From contig OX365946.1 of the NCBI GenBank assembly GCA_947247005.1, positions 51,176,734-51,240,733 on the forward strand: a DNA stretch of 64,000 nucleotides. The letters are read 5' to 3'. The notes under the pieces are model-generated. The model had not been told where the DNA came from. It did not search any database and saw nothing but the letters and a program-made list of their open reading frames with translations. The number at the start of each line of letters is the position of its first letter. The stretch's first letter is position 1. The translations under genes and the position numbers were made by a program. The stretch is from Spisula solida. Lineage: Eukaryota; Mollusca; Bivalvia; Venerida; Mactridae. Positions 11,716-24,086 of the stretch are shown here, one piece after another.

Positions 11716-13580
11716 TGTCAATATATATTTTTATCGTTATTTACATAAATAATATTGCTTTTTTAATTTGAAGACATACTCGAAATATGCCGTTATTTTG
11801 TCTATGTCCCCAAATTGTGTCCCACGCCCGCGGAATTACGTTAAAAATAATTTCGGCGATCGTTTACATCAATTATCGCAAAGCCAACCGTGAAGGAAAA
11901 ACATGCAAGGATACATTTTCATGATTTTAACTTCTGGATTGGAGACTGCTCGATTTTCCTGACCTAACGTCGTACGATGTATGGCTAAGAACATGTATCA
12001 TGGAATCCTTAGATATCCGTTGTCCAATCAGAGTTGTTATTGTAACTAATAAAACCATTCTTACAGTACACTTACAAAAACACACGAGGATTAATTAGCG
12101 TTACAAAATAGGACAAATGTTCTTAGCAATAATCAGTTATAGTTCCCTGTAAAAAATGACTTTTTCAGTAGAAAAAAACTTCACTAAATAATTAGAAAGT
12201 ATCCGTTTCGGACGACAATTACCAAACACTAACTTTGAAAATTGATCTTTCAGTTAAAATGAAGGACACATAAAATTACAGCTTTTTCTAGCCTAAAAAG
12301 TTTCGACATTTTTCTCTGAAATAAACAGACTTTCTGTACCACTGACTGAGATACGAAAGTTACGACTCTGTCGTCAGAATGTTATGTACGTTCGTCCTTC
12401 AGTTACGTTTTTTACCTCATCTTACATCATAACACTTTACTGACAAAAAAAGAGCGACGCCAATATTTTTCGTGCAAAAGTGTATTTTCTCGAAGATGAA
12501 CAATTATAATGCATACGAAAATGAAACTTATAAGCACTTGCCTGAATGTCACCATGGAAAAGAATATTACGGTATTTATCTATACCTGCAAACGCTGCTC
12601 ACTGACGTTACTTCAAAGCTTTAAAGATAAAACACGAAGTGATTCATCAAAACATTAAACGGACAATAGTACGCAACAATGATTTCGCCATTATCATGGT
12701 TCATAGTAAAAAGGCGTTGCCAGTTGTAGCACAACGGCATACATTATTATAAAATACATCTTATTTCCAATCAGTCACTTAAATGTCAATATTCAAAATC
12801 ATAATTAAGGCGATATGTACCTGCATATGCAAACAACTGCTCATTAAAATTAGTTCAAACTTTCACAAGCAAAAATAACAAAAATGTTTAACTGTCAACA
12901 GTAAGTAACTTGTGCTTTCTATGCGTAGATACACGTAGAAAACAAGTTACTAATTTTAGACAATGTCATAAATAGCCTTTGAATACCAATGCAAGCACTC
13001 TATACACAGTACGTACTCGAATCCTTTGTCGAACTGTTAATGAGCAGTCACATTATCATGTATGCATGCGCTAACGTGACATAGAAATTGTGAGTCCCGC
13101 GGAAGGACGGATTTCAACTGCATTAGGTGTTGATAATTCGTCTTTTTGAGAGGCATACTTCTTGTGTATAAATTCTCAACTATGTCTAACACAGACACCA
13201 AACGTGTTGAACTGTTCTGGTACTTCTTGACCTTGGAACGTCTACAAATCAAGTGTTGCTGTGATTTATTTTGAACAGAATTATGCCTTCTGGAATATAT
13301 TTCAATACTCAGATATTTACTACTGGTGACCCTGCTCCAGATCCAGGCCAAATTGAATTGTAGTAATTCAGTGACACAAAGTTTTTAAAGAGTGTGTGAT
13401 CAACGTTGTTCACTTTGTATGAAATAACGTATTTTGTCGACGCAATGTTGTGGTATGTAAATAGGTTTAGATCGGATTTTCTTCTCTATGCAAGAGTGCA
13501 CAGAATCACGCTCCATTTTAGTGTGACCTTGCTCCAAGTACTTTTTGTTAACAGTAACCGTAGGCTTCATGGCCCAAAAT
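11716..13580. other. No gene assigned
   Basis: Mostly stop-dense DNA. A minus-strand frame at 13037-13351 (104 codons) contains a stretch YQHLMQLKSVLPRDSQ that looks somewhat protein-like, but there is no supporting motif and I do not call it. Confidence 0.35.
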
Positions 13581-13616
13581 AACAGTTAACTATGGAAGCC
13601 CTGGAGGGCACTTTTG

Positions 13617-13715
13617 ACTTAGGTGTTGTGACTTGTAACTTATGACTTGTGACTTGTGACTTAGAACTTGTGACTAATGACTTGAGACTTACGACTTGTG
13701 ACTTACATTTTATAA
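13617..13715 (-). repeat. Subterminal heptamer array (left)
   Basis: Degenerate tandem copies of GTGACTT (AAGTCAC on the minus strand), with variants GTAACTT, TTGACTT and AATGACTT. The array lies directly inside the left inverted repeat of the TTAA-flanked element and is oriented opposite to the right-hand array. Confidence 0.85.
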
Positions 13716-14831
13716 ATAAATCTGCACGCACTTCTTTGGACAGCGTGGATGGTAAAGGATGATGTCTAAATCGGAATTACCTGATAATAGTCTATAGTGA
13801 GTCAGGTAAGTCGGTATTAGTTTTGTTTGATTGAAACCATCATTGTTGAAGGCCCCGACCCGTTATTCTGAATTGTTAACAGAATTAACTAGAATACCCT
13901 TCATGTAATAGCATAATTTCCCCTGGCATAGCTGTGTCTTATACGAGTACATGTGCATACATAAGTATTATGGTTTGCTTCCTTTTCGTTATCATTTGTG
14001 ATGGATAGTTCGGATCATACATGGTATAATGAATTAGACTTTAAGCTTTGTTGATGTACATGTATTAATAATTATATGTTCATCTACATATTTCCAGGTG
14101 AAGAAAATGGAATGTCCGTGTTATGTGTGTGTGTTCGGTGCGTTTGGTTCGACAAATGATGTGGTGGTGCAAACCTAATTACCTGTATGTCTTAAAATCC
14201 AGCAAAGCAACCGGCTCAAATGTAAACTTGGCAATTGTGTGACACTATGGGCTAGAATAGATTTTGAATGTGATTGTGTTACATGTATGTACCATAATTT
14301 ATAAGGTTTTGCGGACAATTCCAAGTTGTGGATATCAATACATTAACATTTATGGCGCCTACGAACTAAGCTTTTCAAGATGGCTTTATATTATTCGCAT
14401 AAGTTTTATTTCATAGATGTAATGTCGGTCAGACATGTTTAGAAATAATACGCCATTTTGTCATGTTTTGAAATACATGTGACCTAAACAATCTATATTG
14501 ATTTATGTGGAATTTATTTTGAATAAACTTTGTAATGCAACAGACTCAAAGTTGTCATTTGCAAATGTGTTTTTGTCTACCGTTCATCTTTTACAACATA
14601 ATACTGCATTTCAGTTAACTTTGTATACAATATAAAGCAAAGACCAAAAACACTGTCAATTACATGATTAAATATCATTCCAAGATTTTGGCTTTAATGG
14701 ATACTGATAACAAACGAAGGATAACAAACTCATATTAAATTACAACATTTATAATAATAACACTTATAATGATACATTTTGCTGTCTATAATTTTATCAA
14801 AGGTAGTGTGTATGTCACATTTTACACATCA

Positions 14832-15064
14832 TAAGTCTCAAGTCTCAAGTCACAAGTCACAAGTCACAAGTCACAAGTCATAAGTCACAAGTCACAAGTC
14901 ACAAGTCACAAGTCACAAGTCATAAGTTACAAGTCACAAGTCACAAGTTATAAGTCACAAGTTACAAGTCACAAGTCACAAGTTACAAGTCACAAGTCAC
15001 AAGTTACAAGTCACAAGTCACAAGTTACAAGTTACAAGTCACAAGTCATAAGTCATAAGTCACA
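14832..15064 (+). repeat. Central heptamer array
   Basis: About 33 tandem copies of AAGTCAC with C/T variants (AAGTTAC, AAGTCAT, AAGTCTC). It is the longest and cleanest array in the element and has the same orientation as the right-hand subterminal array. Confidence 0.95.
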
Positions 15065-16022
15065 AATCAAAATCTTAATTGAAATGCAGAAATAAAACAG
15101 ACGTTATAACCATGCTTTACTTTACGATTAAATGAAGCATTAGACATGCATGTCAAAATTAATAGAGCAACATACACATAAAATTATACTCAAGTGGCTC
15201 AGCATAACAATACCGACTAACAACATGCCATAATTAGTTATACAAATATTTTAAATCATGGAACATGCTGTAAATTGGTGAACTTCTGAATTAAACACAC
15301 GCCTTTCCAACATCCCAAAATCAATTGGAGTACATGTATATCATCAAGGTTTTGGTGTTGTACTATATCATGGTACAGGGTCTTAGAGATCCTATATCAT
15401 AAACATTCTTATTTTGTGCCAGTCAGTCCAGATCGGTTTGTATTTCTCTCTCGACTATATCAACCTTAACTTCTATTTGAGTATATGAAGGTTCATAACG
15501 AGACAATGATATTGTGCTCAACTTGTGTGGGTTTATTGTAAGTATATGCAGTTCTGTCCATTACAGTAAGAGAGTTGTTCACAGCCTTTTATGCAATATT
15601 CCACAAGAGATATTTTCAGGATTCCACGACAGCTATTTCATTTATCTCCACCTGCAAAAACAAACAAACATTTTAATTACACTGGTCATTCTATTCACTC
15701 CTCTTAACCTAAATATTCGTCACGATTGTGACGCTAAAATTATAATCTAAAGTTGGAAATATATTTTAGCAACGTCAACGCTAACTTTGTTTGCAATAAC
15801 ATATCGATAAAGAAGAATTTTAAACCTAACTCTTATGTAGTAGAATGAGTGTAATTTCGTGAACAATTGTTATTTAATCAAACAACTAAAACTTACTTAC
15901 CTGTCTTGCTATATATATTAAAATCCGATTCACGTATCATCTGTTTTTATCCACGTTATTGTTGGGCGTAAGGGAAAAATATAGCATGCAAATATATTTA
16001 TAGTTTGTTTGGTCACAACTCC

Positions 16023-16120
16023 TAAGTCACAAGTCACAAGTTATAAGTCACAAGTCGAAAGTGCACCCTGGGGCCTACGCAAGTCACAAGTCATAAGTCA
16101 TTAGTCATAAGTCAAAAGTG
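16023..16120 (+). repeat. Subterminal heptamer array (right)
   Basis: Two runs of AAGTCAC-type units are separated by GAAAGTGCACCCTGGGGCCT, which resembles a decayed internal copy of the terminal sequence GTGCCCTCCAGGGCTTCC. It mirrors the left array. Confidence 0.85.
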
Positions 16121-16396
16121 CCCTCCAGGGCTTCCATAGTTAACAGAATTTGCCATCGTTGTATTGACTTTGATAGGTACAGCCATCGCTGTAAATTATT
16201 ATTTCCTGGACATTCGCAATATCGATCGGATTTAAGTAGTTTAATAGTCACGATGCACATTAGCATTCAATTCGCCCTTACCTTCATGCAAATACAGTTT
16301 CGTGCATCGTGAGTTAGAAGATCGTAAATGGTGAAATTGTGGCAAGATAATTTTATTTTGTAGTAGAGACTGCTTGCTATTTTAAACGTGGACAAA

Positions 16397-17060
16397 TCAG
16401 GAGACTTTGCAGATCGACACAAAATACCTTAAAGTTGACAATCGATTGATTCTTTGCCCTCTCTTTATAATATTGTGTGATCGTCTCGCTTCATCTTTTT
16501 TTATATGATTCTGATACGAAATATCATCCATGTTCCCGGCTTCATGTTGGTAACACTTATCGCACATATCTTGTTTAGGTTTCCAGAGAGATAAATTCGT
16601 GTCTTCAAACATCTGAAAAACCAGTCTTGTGATAGGAAACCCTGTCCTCACTCTTTATTTGGTTTGAGTATGCAAGTTGAAGCATAGTCTTACTTTCAAA
16701 TGGTGGTTCTATGTATGTCTGTAGATGACGTTCTACAGTTACTGTAATGTGAATCAACTTTTGAGAGTGACGATAAAAAGTCTCTTGCTGATTCTTCGCG
16801 TGCCTTGAACTCTTCATTGACATATCTGTTGTCGTGTATTGTAGCTTTCGGAAACGCATTTTCAGTGCTATTTTGCCAAGTATAGACTGATCCTTCACCG
16901 ATACCGATAGACAGAAATATTGCCTTAAAGACAGGAATTCGTTCATTTTTTTGCCAGGTAATATTTGTACAATTTGTTTCTTCTGCTACGTATAGGTGTC
17001 GCAGTCGTTCTCGATACCACTTCACCCTTATTAATATGGTTAATAGCATAAACATTTTTT
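16397..17060 (-). pseudogene. Transposase-like conserved protein relic
   Basis: Three minus-strand frames read in succession give one protein-like path. A basic stretch RSRRNKLYKYYLA is followed by IPVFKAIFLSIGIGEGSVY, then FLSSLSKVDSHYSNC, then FEDTNLSLWKPKQDMCDKC and a basic tail with KDEARRSH. The order of a CK-type motif, a VxSHY motif and a WKPKxDxCDxC motif matches, from memory, a widespread family of uncharacterised metazoan proteins that I take to be transposon-derived. The path needs frameshifts near 16945 (in an A run), near 16725 and near 16610, so the copy is dead. The acidic segment just upstream (17090-17376) may be its N-terminal part. The family is an inference; the frame shifts are seen directly. 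Confidence 0.45.
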
Positions 17061-17089
17061 CTCACCAATTAATATTTTCCAGAATTGTT

Positions 17090-17966
17090 TAAAAAGCATT
17101 TGTCTGTCTTTCCAGTTTCCAGTCTGGGTCCCTCATATCATCATCATAATCCAATTTATCTGGTTCAATATCGCCATCCTCAACATCATCTTGAATTACA
17201 CTGTTGTAAATCATGTCTATTTTGGAGGCAATGAGTACATCATCTTCATCATTTGATATCGTCATCGGTCCGTTTTCAAATTCATCATTTTTGTAAATAG
17301 TCGTCGACGAACCTGCATTATTATCTATTTGAATAAGATTTAAACAGTTGGTGTTAGATTAACGTTCTTCTATTTCTCAATGTTGAATAGTAAAGTTTCG
17401 GGTGTCAAGAGTTTGTGCGCAATGTTTTATGCCAAATGAAATGCCTGAGATGTCAAGATCAGTTAATGTCAACGAATCACAGATTTTTACAACTGTATCT
17501 GGTGCAATGTGAGTAAACGATAAGTATAACTGATCTAACTGTTGCGTCAATGATATTACTTCATTATCAGCATCTACTAAAGACGCGCACTTTGATAGAT
17601 GCAATGTCTGTACGTTGGACAACTGTAGACTACACAGTGTCGACAGTCGGCATGTAGAAAGATCCAACCAATGCAACGACTTAGCTTTGCAAAGTTTGGT
17701 AGTCAGTATGTAGTTGATTTCAGGCGATTATCACTTAAATGTAACAAAAGGTATTAGAAACTCCTGGAATGCGACAGAATGGATTCAAGATGTTCTCTTT
17801 CAAATTCAAGAGGTGTATCAGTGGAAAAATGTCTCTATAAGATCAAATTTTCATGCACAATTTTGTTTAATCTTTTGTTAGTTTTACTCACATTATCAAT
17901 CAATTCATGTAGTTCAAGGAATTTAAGTATTTTCACACGAACCAAGTCCGGCAGATCACACAACAT
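17090..17966 (-). pseudogene. F-box/LRR-like reading frame with acidic tail, decayed
   Basis: An ATG at 17966 lies shortly after an acceptor-like CTTTTTCTTCCAG. It opens a frame with DLPDLVRVKILKFL and HELIDNVSKTNKRLNKI, a good F-box pattern, ended by TAG at 17835-17837 where F-boxes usually carry tryptophan. In-frame TAA (17754-17756) and TGA (17703-17705) follow. After a frameshift, 17676-17377 encodes leucine-rich repeats (LHWLDLSTCRLSTLCSLQLS, VQTLHLSKCASL, LTLTDLDISGISF). The same frame, after TGA at 17377 and one further stop, runs on into an acidic segment (SNDEDDVLIASKID, DDVEDGDIEPDKLDYDDD). F-box/LRR proteins select substrates for SCF ubiquitin ligases. Here at least five stops and one shift make a functional product unlikely. 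Confidence 0.5.
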
Positions 17967-17999
17967 AACTTCCGAATGGTGTCTATGTATCTGGAAGAA

Positions 18000-19744
18000 A
18001 AAGCATACATATAAAAATACATTATAGATAATGATGTATAAACATTAATCAGTGTTTCGAAAGGTCGATAAAGGCTGTACAATGACGATAATACAGTGTA
18101 TAACTGAACTTGGGTGTATCGTTTAATCTCCAGACGACCGGGATTATTGGTATGAAAAGACTATGCATTCCTGTATTATCTACAAGTGCGGAAACACTTC
18201 GGAAGACCATAATTGACCATTCGGACGACAGCCTACAAGATTGACGTAAGACTGGCCGAATCCATACATTTTCAAATTAATCGAACTAAGGGTCTTGGTG
18301 ATCTAAATATTAATTATTTTTTAAAATGATCTGCAAAAAAAACAATATACCAAGCAGACAATTAACTCCGCTTAAATTAAGCCAAGCGCTATATAGCAAC
18401 AATGTGCATGTGCAGCATTAGTCGTGGAACACATTACATTGTAACAGACAGACATGCAGACGTACAGACATACACTGTACTTCATACTAGCATAGTGTTT
18501 GGAAAAAATGACGACATCAAAATACATGATAAAAAAATACAATTATAAGGCACTGACTTTTTATTCATAATCAATTATTACTATCAAGTCATGTTATAAT
18601 CCGGTAAAACTTGAAAAGACTCTTTGATAATTGCAAAAATCGACCGTTCTAATAAAAAAACATACAATTCATGATTATATCTGTTTTCGAACATGTATGT
18701 GTCATACATGTCGATCTATTGTAATCATCATTTTCATGCTATATCTTGAATCGTAAAATAATTGAATCTACCTTCAATTTGATATAAACAATGCACACAT
18801 TCGAGCTCTCCGGCGGCGTGCCTGTTTACGTTGAGATACAACATTTTCGGCAAACAAACGTGTCGTCCAATGGAATATTGGCGCTTTGTCACATGGTTGT
18901 AAGAGTGTAACAATATTGGATAGTAGGTTCGCTATTTTCGCAAACAAACCGGGCTTTAACTGTGATAAGAGAATATGCAAAATGCTAATTCGCGCCAAAA
19001 CTGATTTACAACATTTTCGCACGCAGACGACAATGTGTGCATCTACCAAAGTTGATTGTTTAAAAGGTAATTTAACTGTAGCCGCCTGTTATTTTAACTC
19101 GTAGTAAATATAGATCTAATTCATAAAATTAAATGTAGTTTTTTATATCTAAAAATGCTTGGTTATAACAAAATTGCGGTCCGCGTATTCAACAAGAATG
19201 TCAGTTGACGCATCGTGTAGTTGTTCCAGTTTTGCGCGCTACGTCCTCGCCTTGAAATGAATATGAAAATGCTTTGAAGTTTAACATTTTTCGTGTTCAA
19301 ATAAATCAAAATTTAAATACATCATTCGTCAGTTTTTATTATCCTAGTTTTGGAATGTCCCTCTGCTATTGACGGAAATTACCATGACGACCTACAAAAA
19401 CAGCACACGAGTTCTATCATAAAAACCATGGTTACTACGTGATTTGTTTTGCGTTTACCAACCGGATATTAAGACAGTGTTTCCTGTCTATAAATATTCT
19501 TCGTTCGTAAATGAGTCGTAGACAGACGACAAGCTGAGCTTCTTTTTTTCGTTTGTTTACACTCGTCGTTCTTTCTGTCGAATACCTTATAGATAGGCCT
19601 ACTATTGATCGGTACGCTGACAGTAATAGTCATTTTAAGGCATTTCATGAGAAGAGAACAAATATCATAACGCCAGATAACATCTTCGTGCAAACAAAAG
19701 CATTATGTTAATAAAACAGTTGCGTGTCAGTGCTCCAAACTACG
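18000..19744. other. No gene seen
   Basis: Frames at 18774-19104 on both strands overlap and look random. Nothing else was recognised. Confidence 0.4.
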
Positions 19745-20045
19745 AAATCATTTCTACAAGAACAGAACGGAACAGAATAGAATAGAAGTATTTATTCATA
19801 TCAATAGACTTAGGTGAACAACACAGCATATTATTTACAAAATATAATAATAAAACACTCTACGTTAGTGAAACTAAACTATATATTTGTACAATATAAC
19901 ATAAATAGCATAAACAATAAGATCAAAATGCACTACACAATACATATTACCCAAGTGAATAAGGCCAACTGTTTTAAGTTGCGTTCCCTGAGTGAATTGC
20001 TTTACTGCATTTTAAGTTTCTGTCATTTGAAAAATTGATTTAAAT
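19745..20045 (-). repeat. Probable 3' tail of a non-LTR-type element
   Basis: Read on the minus strand, this ends with AATAAATACTTCTATTCTA followed by short TTCTG/TTCTA microsatellite units. This pattern is common at the 3' ends of LINEs and their SINE partners. No coding region upstream of it could be identified, so the assignment is weak. Confidence 0.3.
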
Positions 20046-20084
20046 AAAAGGTAATTTGAAAGGCCCATAAAACGTAATATTTAG

Positions 20085-20480
20085 ACTAAGCATTTTCTTG
20101 GTCCAATATGGGCACTAAATGCGCAAATGATTTGCATCCAGGCACCACGAGGGGCATTATGGGTTTGCAATACGGGAGAAATATGGGCATTATATTGGCC
20201 CTCGTCAAACATTATGGACTGTACAAGAGTCCTATATGACCCCATGTCTAAAATCTGGGCACAGCCTGGGCCTTTCAAAAGTACCTTGTTCTGACATCTA
20301 TAACGGGTTGATCTAAGTACTTCATTTCTTACAGTGCCACCGCTTACAAACGCATTGGGGTCGTCCAGTAACGGAAAACCCTTACAGAAACAGCCCATAT
20401 GTATCACGGGTTATACCCAGAGAGATCCAATGTGGGTCCAATATAATCATATTGCCATTCTTGTCTGGGTGTTATCCTGG
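20085..20480. repeat. Region rich in CAATATGGGC-like words
   Basis: Variants such as CCAATATGGGCA, AATATGGGCATT, TTATGGGTTTGC and GGGTCCAATATAA recur irregularly. The 108-codon minus-strand frame across it (20081-20407) follows from this GC-rich repeat composition and has no recognisable domain. Probably a decayed repeat. Confidence 0.35.
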
Positions 20481-21388
20481 CTCTATTTGGTTGTGTGAAA
20501 AATGTGTGTCTCTTGCGACTACCTTCGCAATTACTTGACATACCGGGTATTTTGAAATTACCTGACAGAAATGTTCACCATTCTATGTTAAATAAACCAG
20601 AGCTTGGCCCATTACACACCCAATGTTCCTTAATTCATCTTTCAAATGATGGGGCATCAGTTATATCTTAGTAACTACTTGCTTGTATTAAAAAACTGCA
20701 AAATTTTATGAACATTTATTACCTAAAGATGATGTAAAGAAAGTGTCTTTATCACGAGCACTTATGTCAGACAGAAATAATGTACGATGGGTACATGTAC
20801 AACTCATATTTAAACAAAACTGAACACCGGATTTTGTCATACTAACACTATAAAATCGATTTATTTCTATTGAACCATGTAAGAAAATGTGTTAAGTAGT
20901 ATACACACTCTTTTTGTATCTTATTTACATTATTTTTCTTAAACCAAACTCAACCATCTTATAGAGGGCGTTGTGTTTTGGTTTTTAAGACACATTGCCC
21001 CTATAGAAGCATAAAAAAGTGTTGATAGATTATTAATTACCCAATGTACTTGAAGACAATCGGTAATATTTGTCTTATGAAATGTGATAAACATTCACCA
21101 ACTTGTTTCGGCGAAATGGTACCAAATATCCAAAATTTCTAAAAATCGTCGAAACCTGGAATTGCCATGCCCATTGGTTCTGTAATATCTAGAACAAATT
21201 CAATAACCCAAAGTCGATTGGCAGCGAAGTTGTAAAAATCAGTTGCAACTTTAAAGTGAAGTATTTCGAAAATGTTAGATGCAGGATTTCAGACAAATGC
21301 GGCGTTGATTAGCTCAATGCCTAGCAAAACAAGGAGCACAGAAACAGGTATTGGGGCTGTATATGCGACAACTGAAGAGTAATTGGAA
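20481..21388. other. No gene seen
   Basis: AT-rich DNA without motifs. Confidence 0.4.
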
Positions 21389-22059
21389 ACAAGAAATATC
21401 TTTAAAAAAGATATACAGCGTTGAGGTAAATATCATACTGCAACTGTTACATGTATATTTTCTCATACATTTGCGAACGATAGACATGAAAAAGTGAATC
21501 TGCCACTCAAAAATATATCGAAGCGGACACCTTTCTTAGACATCCATCCATCATGACAGAGAAATGTCTAGCACAAATGTGATATGTTTCCCCCACAATA
21601 TGTGGGAAACAGAAGTATGAGAAAGAAAACAGAAGCTAATTGCAACTATTGTGTAACAAAAAAGTAAGGTTTTATAATTTAAAAACAGGTTGGATCATTT
21701 GAAAATGGAGATAAATGGCAATCATGTAAAGTAATATAAAATGCTGTAAATGTAGTATTTGCTGTTACAATGAGACATGAAACCATATCCATATGTTACA
21801 CAAAAACGAAGGAAATAACAAAACAAAAATGGTTTTTACACCATCTTTGGTACATTTACAGAACAAACCGGCAAATTTAAACTGCCCATTTTCAAGTTAA
21901 TTTGGTCTCTCTTTTTCGCATTCATAGTCACATGTATCACATCTTTTGGTAAAACAGATGCATATATTATTAAATATAATTTATTGTTAGATAAAATAAT
22001 TAATGTCACTGTTTTTATACTTTGGCTAAATGTACAGCCTTTGTTTGTTTTTAATGGAT
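21389..22059 (+). repeat. Dispersed 0.7 kb repeat, copy 2
   Basis: Aligned with 907-1617 over its full length, in the same orientation and with the same hairpin start. It lacks about 40 bases near 21480 and a few shorter blocks. Shared marks include ATGTTTCCCCCACAATATGT and GTTGGATCATTT. Confidence 0.75.
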
Positions 22060-23929
22060 ATCAATACACTACGAATACAAAAACATTCGAAATAGCACCT
22101 AACTTTATATGTTAAGGTTCATTCCAAGGGGCAAAAATTAGTATTTTTCTTGCGTGAATTAAATACCTTTTTTGCACTGTAACCCTTAACATTTATATAT
22201 CATTTTGTTCCTTTAAGTTTACATAATCCATTTATAGAACTGTTTTTGTTATGAAAAGTTGTTATAAGAATTAATTGATAAAAAACTAGCGACATTATAA
22301 GTACAATTTTTTCAAATTAGGCTAAATCATATGTCAACAAAAACATTTAAAAAATGGACATTTCATTTGTCAAATATTTGTACAAGGTCATGCCTAACCA
22401 ATATTTGTAAAATAAACAGTTAGAGTACTTGTATTTTGAAGAAATAAATGTGTCAATATAAACTTAATATCTAAAAATCAATCTCAGAATATAGGTCATG
22501 GGACTACTTTTTAGAAACCAAAGTTATTGTATGGTGGACCAGATGGCCATCATGGGCCATAATTGCTAGTCTGTGAAATGAAAAACATTACTTCTTCATA
22601 TGAAACCATTTGTATGTTGCTTATATATAATACTAGTATATGTTGTAGTGCAATTGTGCTTGGCTATATGTATTCACCTTTTGACTATTAACACTCCTCT
22701 GTATTATGCTCACTTGCTTATAACATAGCTAGATGGGAGCTGGTTTGGTACACAACTGTATTTGTCATTAACCAGGCAACCATAGTACCAAGTGGACCTG
22801 GAGGTTCAAGTGAGAAGTAAATGCACTGTGCCCATATTCATAAAGCTCCTTTCTAAATTTGTAACCGAATATTGGAAAATTGAAGGAAAACATTCATTTC
22901 GTTTTGAAGGCATGATTCTGCAATCCAAAAAAAAAATGCAAGACACAGATTTTATCCTCTAAAGGACATTTTTTGAAGGCACCTTACATGTACCATTAAA
23001 GAAAATCTACAATCTTAAGTTCTTCCATATAAAGGAGCTTCATGAATATGGTACAACAACAAACACTCCATGTTTCGACTTCTTTCACAGTACGTTTTCA
23101 TCTTTTGATGTCAATTTATTGAGAAAATAAACTACTAATTGCATCAACACTGAATTTTATTCTGCTTAATTGTAAACAATAAATTTTCAACAGTTTCTAT
23201 GTTTGTTCACTTCTTGTCATCATGGCACATCAATCATGGAGCATCTGCAAAAAGATTAAGGAAATAAAATGCATCATGAAGAGCTGCATTCATAAAACAT
23301 TCCCTCTCCATGCAAACAGTCAGTTACTAAGATAGAAGGCATAACAAAAGGAACAAATGGTCATTTGTTCCTTATAAACACCATTATAACGATAATGTAA
23401 CTTATAAAAGGATTTTAGCCAGGTTTTTATGCCCCGTATTGATAGAAAAACATATAGTGATTCACCTGTCCATCTGTCTGGTTAACCCAAATTGACCGTT
23501 TTTTCTAGCATTATCATGGCTTGCTACAAAGCTTCCATACTTGCATGGATGTTGTATATGAACACTCTCCATACGCCTGTATCACCTAACCTCATTTTTA
23601 CCTTGGCCTAGACTTATTAAGCGTCCAATTCTGGTTTTTTTATGGACAAGGCTTCCATGGAGGCATAAGCGCGTATTGAACACAGTCTCGTTTGAAATAC
23701 AGTTTACACAAAATCTGGCTTATATGACATAGGTTTTCCTAGTTCTTTACCAAGAAAGCTAGCAGCTATCAGATATTATTTGCGATGCTTTATAAATCTG
23801 CATAAATATAATTTCATAACATCAACACCTCTCCTGGAACGTAGGAGCATGAATTCATCAATCCACGAAATATTTGTTACTGAAATTCACGAAATAGTGA
23901 TCATGTGAATATTAAGTGATTTACAGTAC
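22060..23929. other. No gene seen
   Basis: Mainly AT-rich. This stretch may be 3' intron or UTR of the minus-strand gene whose exons begin at 23930. A short GCCCCGTATTGATAG segment near 23430, followed by CTGTCCATCTGTCTGG, recalls dispersed bivalve repeats. No exon was recognised. Confidence 0.35.
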
Positions 23930-24086
23930 CTTTAAACTTATAATACAGTCTGATGCCACTCAGTGTAATATCATGCGTCTCTATCTTTGCACAAACATCA
24001 GAGGCTATGACAATATGATTGATCTCGCTCTCAGACCATACCTTCTTCTTCTTAGTAAAGAATGTGACCCAGGGCCACTCATTAAC
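23930..24086 (-). CDS. Exon of an unrecognised host gene (minus)
   Basis: A 157-base block is bounded by TTTATTTTCAG on its 5' side and AAAG/GTACTG on its 3' side. It reads open in one frame with strongly protein-like content, including NEWPWVTFFTKKKKVWS, ESEINHIVIASDVCAKIE and HDITLSGIRLYYKFKG. The alternation of hydrophobic residues, the W-rich start and the SG turn are loosely reminiscent of an HSP20/CS-like beta sandwich, but I cannot name the family. It starts in phase 0 and ends in phase 1. It fits after the 25097-25178 exon if that exon uses its second donor (AAAGGT/GTGTAT). Confidence in exon status is good; the function is unknown. Confidence 0.6.

Larger units (their letters stand above)
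13590..16139. mobile_element. 2.55 kb TTAA-flanked TIR element with heptamer repeats
   Basis: The left end CTATGGAAGCCCTGGAGGGC (13590) is exactly mirrored at 16120-16139, and the match continues inward through ACTTTTGACTTA. Both ends abut TTAA (13586-13589 and 16140-16143), as expected of a TTAA target duplication. That type is known from piggyBac and Kolobok elements. Inside, arrays of a 7-bp unit AAGTCAC/AAGTTAC lie next to each end and in the middle. The interior has no transposase-like frame; 15514-15750 is open on the plus strand but looks random. A non-autonomous element is likely. The superfamily is inferred only from the target site. Confidence 0.75.

Noticed and set aside
13037..13351. 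104-codon minus-strand frame with YQHLMQLKSVLPRDSQ
   Set aside because: The stretch looks somewhat protein-like, but no family or supporting exon could be named.
14832..15064. CRISPR-like array
   Set aside because: Units are head-to-tail heptamers with no spacers, in a eukaryotic setting.
20081..20407. 108-codon minus-strand frame
   Set aside because: It lies in a CAATATGGGC-rich repeat region and has no recognisable domain or splice context.
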